Shown here: positions 43,426 through 52,741 of the stretch, one piece after another
How the letters are laid out: every line of letters starts with the position of its first letter
Numbering within the stretch: the stretch's first letter is position 1
Source of the DNA: an uncultured Porphyromonadaceae bacterium
GTDB lineage: Bacteria; Bacteroidota; Bacteroidia; Bacteroidales; Muribaculaceae
Reading direction: 5' to 3'
Assembly (NCBI GenBank): GCA_900540625.1
Contig: UQGP01000005.1
Coordinates: 15,010-79,009, forward strand
DNA: 64,000 nt
The notes under the pieces: generated by a model
What the model saw: only the letters and a program-made list of their open reading frames with translations
The model's database searches: none
What the model was told of the DNA's origin: nothing
Made by a program: the position numbers and the translations under genes

Positions 43426-43508
43426 TGGATATAATGCCATAGCAGGCGCGGACGAGTGCCGGCGCCCTGTGGCAGACACAAAAATGCATCACCGATCCCG
43501 AAGATAAT

Positions 43509-45779
43509 ATGCAGGCAGACAATACGCAAGCGACCAAGATGACCCCTGAGGAAGAGAACCGGATGATAGACGACGCCTTCCGCGATGTTCTCAACGGCTA
43601 TCTGGCGAGTAATCACCGCAAGAAAGTCGAAATCATAGAACGCGCCTACCGGTTTGCACGCAGTGCCCACGCCGGGGTGCGCCGCCGTAGCGGCGAGCCG
43701 TATATCATGCACCCCATAGCGGTGGCCAAGATTGCGAGTCAGGAGATAGGACTTGGCTCGACATCTATATGCGCGGCCTTGCTGCACGATGTGGTCGAGG
43801 ATACGGACTTCACCGTCGATGATATTCGCCAGCACTTCGGGGACAAAATTGCACGCATAGTCGAGGGCCTGACCAAGATTTCGGGCGGTATTTTCGGCGA
43901 CAAAGCATCGGCCCAAGCCGAGAATTTCCGCAAATTGTTGCTGACTATGAGCGAGGATATACGCGTGGTGCTCATCAAAATGGCTGACCGCCTGCACAAT
44001 ATGCGTACGTTGGGGTCGATGGCTCCGCGCAAGCAGTATAAGATTGCCGGTGAGACGTTGTATATCTATGCGCCGTTGGCCCATCGTCTCGGCCTTTTTG
44101 CCATAAAGACCGAATTGGAAGACTTGTCCTTCAAGTACGAGCATCCTGCCGCCTACGAGCGCATACGCCAGCAAATCAAGGACAGCGATGCAGCGCGTGC
44201 CGCGATATACAGCGATTTTGCAGCGCCCATAGCCGCCAAGTTGGACAAGATGGGCTTGGTGTACGAAGCCAAGGCACGCCTCAAGAGCGTCTACTCGATA
44301 TGGCGCAAAATGGAGACCAAGCACATTCCCTTCAAGGAAGTCTACGACCTATATGCCATGCGTATCGTCTTCGAGTGCGATGACCCCGAAAAGGAAAAAT
44401 CGATATGTTGGAGCATCTATTCGGCCATTACCGATCTGTACAAACTCCACCCCGAGCGTACACGTGACTGGGTGGCCACGCCCAAGGCCAACGGCTATCA
44501 GGCCCTGCACCTTACCGTTATGGGCCCCGATGGCAACTGGATTGAAGTACAGATACGCAGTCGGCGTATGGATGAGATTGCCGAGAAGGGCTTTGCCGCG
44601 CACTGGAAATACAAAGTGGGAGAGGGCGAAGAGGAAAGCGAGCTGACCGTATGGTTGCGCACCATCAAGGACATCTTGGATAATCCCGAGCCCAGCGCCA
44701 TAGACTTCCTGGATACGCTGAAACTCAACCTTTTTGCCTCGGAAATTGTTGTATTTACGCCCAAAGGCGAGCTTTTGACTCTGCCTGCCGGAGCTACCGT
44801 GTTGGACGTGGCCTTCACGCTGCACAGCGAGTTGGGCCTGCATTGCATCGCCGGGAAGGTCAATCATAGGCTGGTTCCGCTGTCGCATAAGCTCAGTAGC
44901 GGCGACCAAGTGGAAGTGCTCACTTCGCAGAGCCAGCGCCCCGATCCTTCGTGGATGAACTTCCTGAACACGGCCAAGGCGCGTAGCCGTCTCCATGCGG
45001 CTTTACGTCGCGATCGCCAGCCGGTCATGGCACGCGGCCGTCAGATGTTGCAAGAGTTTCTTGATGCCAACGAGATGACGCTCGAAGTGGAGTTGACCAA
45101 TAAATTGCAGACTTATTATGGCGCCGCTTCGCGCGACGAGTTGCTCTTGGGAATCGGTGACGGGCGCTTCGTGCTCGATCAGAGCGCTGTATCGCTGCTT
45201 CGCGGCAAGGGCAAGAGCCACAGTACACTCGGGAAGATAGCCTCAGTGGCCAAGTCCCTGGTAGGCTACGGCAATAAGGCGTCGGCGCCTGCCGCCGAGT
45301 CAACTCTTGCCGAAACCGAGCCGGTGGACACATCGCAGACTTATGTACTGAAATATGACGAAAACGGCAGCAACTTCGATATCGCCGATTGCTGCTGCCC
45401 CATACCGGGCGACGAAGTCCTCGGATTTGTCAACGATGACGGACGCGTGGTTGTGCATGCCCTCAATTGCCCCCGTGCTTTGGTGCTCAAGGCCAGTTAC
45501 GGCAATCGTATAGTGACTACGCGCTGGGCTGCTTCGTCCGGCAAATTCCTGGCGCACGTGCACGTCGAAGGCATTGACCGCCACGGCATACTCCAGGAAA
45601 TCACCGCCACCATAGCAACGCATAAAGAAATAGACCTGCGCAAACTGGACATTGAGGCCACGGGCGAAGTCTTCCATAGCGACATTTGGGTGCGCGTGGG
45701 TGATGTGGCTGTCGTGAACGACTTATGCCATCGTCTTTCCAAGATTGAAGACGTCTCTCAAGCCACGCGCATTATGTAA
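43509..45779 (+). CDS. rel: RelA/SpoT-family bifunctional (p)ppGpp synthetase/hydrolase
   Basis: Makes and degrades the stringent-response alarmone (p)ppGpp. The 756-residue protein has the long RSH layout: HD hydrolase domain with AALLHDVVEDTDF and KMADRLHNMRTL (residues about 50-190), synthetase domain with RTRDWVATPKANGYQALH and QIRSRRMDEIAEKGFAAHWK (about 250-390), a TGS domain (VVFTPKGELLTLPAGATVLD) near 415, a zinc-finger/RIS-like segment with CCCPIPGDEVLGF, and a C-terminal ACT domain (IDRHGILQEITATIA). The HD motif is intact, so both activities are expected. It has its own promoter. Confidence 0.95.
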   Translation: MQADNTQATKMTPEEENRMIDDAFRDVLNGYLASNHRKKVEIIERAYRFARSAHAGVRRRSGEPYIMHPIAVAKIASQEIGLGSTSICAALLHDVVEDTDFTVDDIRQHFGDKIARIVEGLTKISGGIFGDKASAQAENFRKLLLTMSEDIRVVLIKMADRLHNMRTLGSMAPRKQYKIAGETLYIYAPLAHRLGLFAIKTELEDLSFKYEHPAAYERIRQQIKDSDAARAAIYSDFAAPIAAKLDKMGLVYEAKARLKSVYSIWRKMETKHIPFKEVYDLYAMRIVFECDDPEKEKSICWSIYSAITDLYKLHPERTRDWVATPKANGYQALHLTVMGPDGNWIEVQIRSRRMDEIAEKGFAAHWKYKVGEGEEESELTVWLRTIKDILDNPEPSAIDFLDTLKLNLFASEIVVFTPKGELLTLPAGATVLDVAFTLHSELGLHCIAGKVNHRLVPLSHKLSSGDQVEVLTSQSQRPDPSWMNFLNTAKARSRLHAALRRDRQPVMARGRQMLQEFLDANEMTLEVELTNKLQTYYGAASRDELLLGIGDGRFVLDQSAVSLLRGKGKSHSTLGKIASVAKSLVGYGNKASAPAAESTLAETEPVDTSQTYVLKYDENGSNFDIADCCCPIPGDEVLGFVNDDGRVVVHALNCPRALVLKASYGNRIVTTRWAASSGKFLAHVHVEGIDRHGILQEITATIATHKEIDLRKLDIEATGEVFHSDIWVRVGDVAVVNDLCHRLSKIEDVSQATRIM

Positions 45780-45863
45780 CATCTCGACCGATACCAAAGC
45801 ATCTCCCTCCGATCGCAACTCCTTGACAAGCATAAATCTCCTCGCATAAAATAATATAACACA

Positions 45864-47948
45864 GTGACACGCAAGAATATAATCATAACGCTACTGATGG
45901 CCGCGGTTTCATTGGCCATTATCGTATACTTCTATCCGCATCAATCAACGCGGCGCTATGTCTACGAGCAAGGCAAGCCCTGGAACTACGCCAAACTGAT
46001 AGCTCCTTTCGATTTTGTCGTCAGCCTTGACTCGGCCACCGTGCGTGCCAAGAGCGACAGCGTTCGCGCCCGCTTTGTGCCGGTGGCTCATCGGGCCGAT
46101 GTAAGTGTCGATTCGATAGGTAATGAGGTCGTTGCACGTATGAGTCGGTCTCTCGGCGGAGCCCTTAGCTTCCTGCCCGATGCCGTAGTTTTGCGACAAT
46201 TCAGGGCCGAAGTGCGACGCGTATTGACTTCGGCCTATGCCGCCGGTGTCGTCTCCGATTCGCTGGACAAGGTCGCCGGCGCCGTGGGCGGACGCCTCCG
46301 CATCAAGGACGGCGCCACGCTGATGCTTACCGAGACATCTACGCTGTTCACTCCCATGCAGTTATACCGCCGCATCGACTCCGTGGCCGATAAAGCGGGA
46401 GTGCGTGCACTGCTGTCACGTGCCAATATCGGCGCCGTGCTTGTGCCGAATATCATCTACGACCGGGAAGACTCGGAGCGCCTGCTCAACGAGGACATCG
46501 CCGCCGTCACCGTGCCGCGCAATACCATACAAAACGGCCAGACAATCATAGACAACGGTACGGTCATCACCGCCAAAGACTATGCAACGCTCAAAGCCTA
46601 CGAACGTGCGGCGGCCGAACACCGCAGCCAAGACACTCGCAACAGTATTATGAACACCTGCGGCCAGGCGCTGTACGTGGCCTTTATGCTTGCTGCATTG
46701 GTGCTATACTTGGTGCAATACGAGCCCAAGATAAGTCAGTCGATGCGCTCGATGCTGTTTGTTTTCAGCCTTATAGTGCTGTTCTTTGTGCTGGGTGCGA
46801 TGCTTGACCATATCATCCCCGGCATAGGCATATACCTGATGCCGTTGGCGATAGTGCCGGTGCTGGTACTCGTATTCTTCAGTGGCCGCGTGGCACTGAT
46901 GACCGGAGCCGTGCTGACACTGTTGTGCGCCGGTATCACCGAAGTGCCGCTACAATACATCACACTACAGATTGTAGCGATATGCGCCGCCGTCTACTCG
47001 CTGCGCCAGCTCTCGCGCCGTTCCCAATTGCTGCGTGCGTCCTTCTACGTACTGGGCGCGTTGTTGGTGGCCTATATCACGCTGCAATTGCTCTCTCAAG
47101 GATCGTTGCAATACTTCTCGTGGCGCATGGTGGCCATTCTCGGCGCGTATGCACTACTTGCCTCCATGGCCTATGTGCTGATGAGCGCCGTTGAGCGACT
47201 CTTTGGCTTCGTGTCCAATGTTACACTTGTCGAACTGGCCGATGTCAACGCTCCGCTGCTGCGACAGCTCTCGGACGAATGTCCCGGCACCTTCCAGCAC
47301 TCCATAGCCGTGAGCAATCTGGCCGGAGACGCCGCCCAGCGTATAGGCGCCAATCCGATGTTGACACGTGCCGGCGCCCTCTACCACGACATAGGTAAGC
47401 TGTCCAATCCCATGTTCTTTACTGAAAATCAGCACGGTGTCAATCCGCATGACGGCCTCGATCCCAAGAAGAGCGCCGAAATCATCATTAACCACGTCTC
47501 CGATGGACTGCGCCGCGCCGAGCGTGCCGGAATTCCTGCGGTCATACGCGATTTCATCAGCCAGCACCACGGCACCGGCAAAGCTAAGTACTTCTACTTC
47601 ACTTATTGTCAGGAACATCCCGGCGAGGACGTAGATCCGGCTCCGTTTACCTATCCGGGGCCCAACCCCAAGACGCGCGAGGCTTCGGTGCTGATGATGG
47701 CCGACAGTGTGGAAGCTGCATCTCGCAGCTTGCGCGACAATACGCCAAAGTCCATACGCGAATTGGTGGACATAATCATTGACGGACAGATTGCCGACGG
47801 CCTGCACAACGACTCGCCGCTGAGTTTCCGCGATGTCCGCATCATCAAGGATAGCTTTGCACGCCGACTGGCCACCATATATCACAGTCGCATTTCCTAT
47901 CCCGAAGACCCCACCAAGAATAATAAAGAGACAAAAAACACGTTATAA
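45864..47948 (+). CDS. pgpH: PgpH-like 7TM-HD cyclic-di-AMP phosphodiesterase
   Basis: PgpH-family proteins are membrane phosphodiesterases that hydrolyse c-di-AMP through a cytoplasmic HD domain. The 694-residue protein has an N-terminal helix, an extracytoplasmic region (about residues 30-265, 7TMR-HDED type), seven helices (about 270-460) and an HD domain with GTFQHSIAVSNLAGDAAQRI, LYHDIGKLSNP and FISQHHGTGKAKYFYF. The start is GTG at 45864, right before the first helix (IIITLLMAAVSLAIIVYFYP). It comes 84 bp after rel and 12 bp before porW. Links between ppGpp and c-di-AMP control are known elsewhere. Confidence 0.9.
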   Translation: MTRKNIIITLLMAAVSLAIIVYFYPHQSTRRYVYEQGKPWNYAKLIAPFDFVVSLDSATVRAKSDSVRARFVPVAHRADVSVDSIGNEVVARMSRSLGGALSFLPDAVVLRQFRAEVRRVLTSAYAAGVVSDSLDKVAGAVGGRLRIKDGATLMLTETSTLFTPMQLYRRIDSVADKAGVRALLSRANIGAVLVPNIIYDREDSERLLNEDIAAVTVPRNTIQNGQTIIDNGTVITAKDYATLKAYERAAAEHRSQDTRNSIMNTCGQALYVAFMLAALVLYLVQYEPKISQSMRSMLFVFSLIVLFFVLGAMLDHIIPGIGIYLMPLAIVPVLVLVFFSGRVALMTGAVLTLLCAGITEVPLQYITLQIVAICAAVYSLRQLSRRSQLLRASFYVLGALLVAYITLQLLSQGSLQYFSWRMVAILGAYALLASMAYVLMSAVERLFGFVSNVTLVELADVNAPLLRQLSDECPGTFQHSIAVSNLAGDAAQRIGANPMLTRAGALYHDIGKLSNPMFFTENQHGVNPHDGLDPKKSAEIIINHVSDGLRRAERAGIPAVIRDFISQHHGTGKAKYFYFTYCQEHPGEDVDPAPFTYPGPNPKTREASVLMMADSVEAASRSLRDNTPKSIRELVDIIIDGQIADGLHNDSPLSFRDVRIIKDSFARRLATIYHSRISYPEDPTKNNKETKNTL

Positions 47949-47960
47949 AATAATACGACA

Positions 47961-50900
47961 ATGGCGAGACGACGCAGCATACGCACTATCATCGCGGCAG
48001 TCGCGGTCCTTGTGGCCGTGGGTGCGCTTGTGTCGTGCAATGCTCGCAAGAAGAATACTGCGGCGGCTCGCCAATACACAGCCTTCATCACTCGATACAA
48101 CATCTACTACAACGGTGACCGCCATTATGTAGAGACCCTCGAGGAGATGGAGAAAGCCTACGAGGATGATTACACGGACATCATCTATGCACATCCCGCC
48201 GAGGCCAAGCAAAACCCCAAGGCTCCGCAGCCTTCCGGGGATTTCAATCGGTCCATAGAGAAGGCTCAGAAGGCCATACAGTTGCGCTCGATTACCAAGA
48301 AGCCGCCCAAATCTTCGGGTAAGCGTAATGACCCCGAATATAAGAAATGGATGCGCCGCGAAGAGTATAATCCCTTTCTGCACAATGCGTGGCTGATGAT
48401 GGGCCGCGGTCAGTATATGAACGGAGACTTCTCCGGAGCGGCTTCCACGTTCTTCTATATTTCCAAGCATTTTTGGTGGCTGCCCAAGACCGTGACCGAG
48501 GCTCAATTGTGGCAGGCGCGGTCATATTTGGCCATGGACTGGCTGTACGAGGCCGAGGCTATCATCGTTCGCATCAAGCCCGACGAGATTACCGACGGCA
48601 AGGTTACGGGCCTCTACAATCTGGATTTGGCCGAGCTGAATATCCGTCGGCATAATTATGCCGAGGCTGTCGAGCCGCTGCGTCTGGCCATTAAGCACTC
48701 TTCCGGAGCGCAGAAGACCCGATTATGGTTCCTCCTGGGTCAGGTGCTCAGCCGCCTTGACCGTAAAGCCGAGGCATATACCGCCTTCGGCAAAGCCGGA
48801 GGGGCGTCCAATGCCACATATCGCACGCGGTTCAATGCACGTATCAAGCAGTCGGAAGTATATACCGGCAGCAATATCGAGCCCGAAGTGAAGGCTCTGC
48901 GTCGTATGACGCGTTATGACCGCAATAAGGAATACCTCGATCAGATATACTATGCCATAGGCAACTTGTACTTGAGCCGCGGAGACACCGTGCGTGCCGA
49001 AGCCAATTATATCTTGGCGGCCGAGAAATCTACGCGTAACGGCATAGACAAGGCTTTGGCGCAAGTGAAACTCGGCGGGCTGTACTACAAGCAGCACAAG
49101 TACGAGCTGGCTCAGCCGTGCTACTCGGAAGCGGTGCCGCAATTGCCGGACAACTTCCCCGGACTGGACACGCTCAAACGTCGCTCCGACGTGCTGGACG
49201 AGCTGGCCGTATACAGCCAGAATGTCAACCTCCAAGACAGTCTGCTGCGACTGGCGGCTATGGACGAAAATCAGCGTAATGCAATCATCGACCGCATTAT
49301 CGCCGAATTGACGAAGAAAGAGAAGGAAGAAGCCGATGCGGCACGCCGCGAGGAATTCAAGGCCAAGCAAGAGTCCGGCAACGACCCGTATATGGGGCAG
49401 TCTTCGGCGCCTCAAACCTATACGCTGAATACCGATGATAGTTGGTACTTCTACAATACGGCTACGCGCAACGCCGGTAAGACCGAATTCCAACGCCGTT
49501 GGGGTGCACGCAAGCTCGAGGACAATTGGCGTCGCCGCAACAAGACATCCTTCGCTATGAGCGACTTTGACAGCAGTAGCGCCACAGACGAGGACAGCGG
49601 AGATGTAGCCGAGAATCCGGTGGATACCATATCGCCCGAGGAAAAAGAGAAGCAGGAAAAAGCCGAGAATCCGCATTATCGCGAGTATTATCTCAAGCAG
49701 ATACCATTCAGTGATGCGGACAAGGCGGTGGCGCATGACGTCATACAAGAAGGCCTGTTCAATATGGGTGTCATCCTCAAGGACAAACTTAATGACTTTG
49801 ACGCGGCCATGGAGGAGTTTGACCGCTTGCTCGTGGATTATCCCGACAATGTGTATCGTTTGGAGACGTATTACAATATCTATCTGATGTTTGTGCGCAC
49901 CGGCAACGATAGTATGGCCGAGCGCTACCGACAGATGATAGTGAATGGTTTCAGGGACAGCAAGTATGGAGAGGCTCTACGTAACCCGGACTATATCAAC
50001 AACCTGCGGCAAATGGATGCCGTTCAGGAAAAAATTTACGAGGACACCTACGAGGCCTATATGGCAAACAACAACGAGGCTGTGCACAGCGGCTATCAGC
50101 GCATGGCCGACGAATTCCCCATGAGCAAGCTCATGCCAAAGTTCATGTTCCTGGACGCCTTAGCATACGTCACCGAGAACAACCCCGAACAATTCAACGC
50201 CACGCTGCGCACGATGCTCGAGCGCTATCCTGATACGGATGTCGCGCCCATCGCCTCGGCATGGCTCAAGGGTATGGCTGCCGGGCGTCAGCTGCATACG
50301 GGCGGCGGCACCAATATGCGCGGAATGCTTTGGGATATCAGCTTGACCAACGACACCACCGCCGGCGAGAAAGCCGCCATCAACTTTACACTCAACGAGT
50401 CCGACCCGCAAGTATTAGTGATGGTTTTCCCCACCGATGCGGTATCCTCCAATCGTTTGCTCTTTGACATTGCACGCCACAACTTCCGCAGTTTTGTGGT
50501 TAAAGACTTTGACCTCGAGCAAATGAACTTCGGCCGTCTTGGCATGATTGTCATCGGGCCCTTTGAAAATCTCGGAGAGCTCAACCACTATCGCCGCGTT
50601 ATGGCCGCCTCCACGGAATTCCGCCTGCCCGACGGCGTGCGCCCCGTGCCCATAAGTCGGAGCAATTTCGATGCCCTGCTGCAAAGCGGCGGCACACTTG
50701 ATGACTACTTCCGCTTCCTGCAAGAACAAAACTATCAGGACGCCCAATCGGGACTGCTGCCTTATCACGAGATACAGACGCTGCCCGAGGCCGAAGCCGA
50801 AGCATCAGCGGCCGCATCAGAACCTGCAACGGCGGAGAGCTCAGAGGCAGTGCCGACGCCTTCGGAGAATACTGAGAGCACTGAAAATTCGGAGAACTCC

Positions 50901-51134
50901 GAGCCGGAGAAGCCTGCCGCCGAGCCTGCTCCGACAGCCACCCCGGCTCCCGCACCTGTGGCAGAGCCGGAAGCAAAGCCCGCGGCAGAGCCGAAACCGG
51001 AGACCACACCTGCGACCGGGCCGAAGCCGACAACCAAGCCGGCGGAAAAGCCGAAGCCCGCGCCCAAGCCGAAGCCGCGCCCAGCGTATGACCCCGGCAG
51101 CGAGGGCGATGAAGACGACCCACTTCTTAATTGA
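47961..51134 (+). CDS. porW: Type IX secretion system TPR lipoprotein PorW/SprE
   Basis: PorW (SprE in gliding species) is a TPR lipoprotein that works with the type IX secretion motor and outer-membrane complex. The 1057-residue protein has a lipobox LVSC at about residues 23-26. Its N-terminal segment AFITRYNIYYNGDRHYVETL matches the family signature. TPR-like repeats span about residues 120-450 and 590-800. Later parts include the SPOR-like region MVFPTDAVSSNRLLFDIARH. From about residue 935 a long Ala/Glu/Pro/Lys-rich tail follows (EPATAESSEA, PAPTATPAPAP, KPKPAPKPKPRP), unusual for the family. It is 12 bp after pgpH and 26 bp before porX. Confidence 0.87.
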   Translation: MARRRSIRTIIAAVAVLVAVGALVSCNARKKNTAAARQYTAFITRYNIYYNGDRHYVETLEEMEKAYEDDYTDIIYAHPAEAKQNPKAPQPSGDFNRSIEKAQKAIQLRSITKKPPKSSGKRNDPEYKKWMRREEYNPFLHNAWLMMGRGQYMNGDFSGAASTFFYISKHFWWLPKTVTEAQLWQARSYLAMDWLYEAEAIIVRIKPDEITDGKVTGLYNLDLAELNIRRHNYAEAVEPLRLAIKHSSGAQKTRLWFLLGQVLSRLDRKAEAYTAFGKAGGASNATYRTRFNARIKQSEVYTGSNIEPEVKALRRMTRYDRNKEYLDQIYYAIGNLYLSRGDTVRAEANYILAAEKSTRNGIDKALAQVKLGGLYYKQHKYELAQPCYSEAVPQLPDNFPGLDTLKRRSDVLDELAVYSQNVNLQDSLLRLAAMDENQRNAIIDRIIAELTKKEKEEADAARREEFKAKQESGNDPYMGQSSAPQTYTLNTDDSWYFYNTATRNAGKTEFQRRWGARKLEDNWRRRNKTSFAMSDFDSSSATDEDSGDVAENPVDTISPEEKEKQEKAENPHYREYYLKQIPFSDADKAVAHDVIQEGLFNMGVILKDKLNDFDAAMEEFDRLLVDYPDNVYRLETYYNIYLMFVRTGNDSMAERYRQMIVNGFRDSKYGEALRNPDYINNLRQMDAVQEKIYEDTYEAYMANNNEAVHSGYQRMADEFPMSKLMPKFMFLDALAYVTENNPEQFNATLRTMLERYPDTDVAPIASAWLKGMAAGRQLHTGGGTNMRGMLWDISLTNDTTAGEKAAINFTLNESDPQVLVMVFPTDAVSSNRLLFDIARHNFRSFVVKDFDLEQMNFGRLGMIVIGPFENLGELNHYRRVMAASTEFRLPDGVRPVPISRSNFDALLQSGGTLDDYFRFLQEQNYQDAQSGLLPYHEIQTLPEAEAEASAAASEPATAESSEAVPTPSENTESTENSENSEPEKPAAEPAPTATPAPAPVAEPEAKPAAEPKPETTPATGPKPTTKPAEKPKPAPKPKPRPAYDPGSEGDEDDPLLN

Positions 51135-51160
51135 CATACACACCTCCTCACGTACACACT

Positions 51161-52741
51161 ATGGCAGACACAACACAACAACGACACTCGATACTATGGG
51201 CGGACGATGAAATAGACCTCCTGAAACCGCACCTGCTATTCCTCGAGCGCAAAGGCTATGACGTGGCCACGGCTATGAGCGGGCGCGATGCCTTGGATAT
51301 GTGCGCTACGCGACATTTCGATTTGATTATACTCGACGAGAATATGCCGGGTCTGACTGGCCTCGAGACTCTCGCGGCCATCAAGCAAAGCCAGCCGCAC
51401 ATACCGGTGATAATGATCACTAAGAGCGAAGAGGAAAATATTATGAATCAGGCCGTAGGTAATAAAATCGCCGATTACCTCATCAAGCCGGTCAATCCTA
51501 ATCAGATACTCATAGCGCTGAAAAAGCACTTGCACAGCGACCGTCTGGTCAGCGAAACGGCTGCTGCCGACTATCGTCATGAGTTCGGAAGGCTGTCTAT
51601 GGCCATCAACGACGCCTCCGGCATTTCCGATTGGATGGATCTGTATCGGCGTCTGGTGTTCTGGGAAATGGAATTGTCCGATTCGGCGACGGATATGCAC
51701 TCCATGCTCGAGATGCAAATGTCCGAGGCCAATACAGCTTTCAATAAATACATACGCCGCAATTACGAGCGTTGGATATTGCCCGACGGCACTATTGACA
51801 GCGACAACACCCATACGCCGCTACTCAGTCCCAGGGTGCTGCCCTCCAAGGTGTTCCCGATGCTGCGCGGCGGCGACAAAGTGTTCTTTATACTTATTGA
51901 CAACTTCCGTCTGGATCAATGGCTGGCCGTCAAGCCCATACTGGCCGAGATGTTCACCATTGACGAAGACCTGTATACCTCGATACTACCCACTGCCACC
52001 CAGTATGCGCGTAACGCCGTATTCTCCGGGTTGATGCCGGCCCAGATCGCCAAGATGTTCCCCGAGCTATGGGTCGATGAAGAGTCTGAGGAGGGTAAAA
52101 ACGTTAACGAATCGGCACTGGTGCAGACCATGCTTCAGCGCTATCGACTGCCTTACAAATTCAGCTACAACAAAATCAATGACTCGGTGGCCGGAGAAAA
52201 ACTGTTGCGCGACTTCGCCAATCTGTTTCACAACGACCTCAATATCATAGTGCTCAACTTTATAGATATGCTGTCGCATGCCCGTACCGAGAGCAAGATG
52301 ATACGCGAATTGGCTTCCACCAACGCCGCCTATCGCAGCCTGACGAGCTCGTGGTTCCGTCACTCGACGGTCATAGATATGTTCCGCAGCATTGCCGCCG
52401 CCGGGTTCAAGATTGTGCTCACCACCGACCACGGAACCATTCGAGTCAATAATCCCGTCAAGGTCGTCGGCGACAAGAATACCAATACCAATCTGCGCTA
52501 CAAAGTAGGCAAAAACCTCGGGTATAACCCGCGCCAGGTCTATGAAATCAAGCAGCCCGCGCGTTTCGGATTGCCCTCGCCCAATGTCTCGTCCACCTAC
52601 GTCTTTGCCGGCGGGCGCGACTTCTTTGCCTATCCCAACAACTACAATCACTACGTATCCTACTATACAGACACCTTCCAGCATGGCGGCATCTCTATGG
52701 AAGAGATGCTTGTGCCGCTGATAACACTCACTCCGCGATGA
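51161..52741 (+). CDS. porX: PorX: response regulator with PglZ alkaline-phosphatase-like domain
   Basis: PorX is the response regulator of the PorXY system controlling type IX secretion genes; its PglZ-type effector domain has phosphodiesterase activity on cyclic/linear oligonucleotides. The 526-residue protein has an N-terminal receiver domain with the acidic pair Asp15-Asp16, phosphoacceptor Asp59 (LDENMPG) and Lys of IKPVNP. The PglZ domain spans about residues 190-526: FFILIDNFRLDQWLAVKPIL, ILPTATQYARNAVFSGLMPA and VLTTDHGTIRV. The ATG at 51161 (MADTTQQRH) is used; a start 30 bp upstream would add only a few polar residues. Its stop overlaps the next gene by 4 bp. Confidence 0.93.
   Translation: MADTTQQRHSILWADDEIDLLKPHLLFLERKGYDVATAMSGRDALDMCATRHFDLIILDENMPGLTGLETLAAIKQSQPHIPVIMITKSEEENIMNQAVGNKIADYLIKPVNPNQILIALKKHLHSDRLVSETAAADYRHEFGRLSMAINDASGISDWMDLYRRLVFWEMELSDSATDMHSMLEMQMSEANTAFNKYIRRNYERWILPDGTIDSDNTHTPLLSPRVLPSKVFPMLRGGDKVFFILIDNFRLDQWLAVKPILAEMFTIDEDLYTSILPTATQYARNAVFSGLMPAQIAKMFPELWVDEESEEGKNVNESALVQTMLQRYRLPYKFSYNKINDSVAGEKLLRDFANLFHNDLNIIVLNFIDMLSHARTESKMIRELASTNAAYRSLTSSWFRHSTVIDMFRSIAAAGFKIVLTTDHGTIRVNNPVKVVGDKNTNTNLRYKVGKNLGYNPRQVYEIKQPARFGLPSPNVSSTYVFAGGRDFFAYPNNYNHYVSYYTDTFQHGGISMEEMLVPLITLTPR

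Larger units (their letters stand above)
43175..43508 (+). other. Repeat-rich intergenic region before rel
   Basis: This 334-bp stretch contains three blocks of short tandem repeats (43176-43210, 43242-43295, 43313-43339) and, near its end, a full promoter (43394-43425) for the RelA/SpoT gene. An open frame on the minus strand here only reads the 9-bp repeats (MEAMEAMRTM) and is rejected. Confidence 0.75.

Noticed and set aside
43304..43594. Minus-strand frame before rel
   Set aside because: Its product is just a reading of the 9-bp repeats and it overlaps the rel promoter and start.
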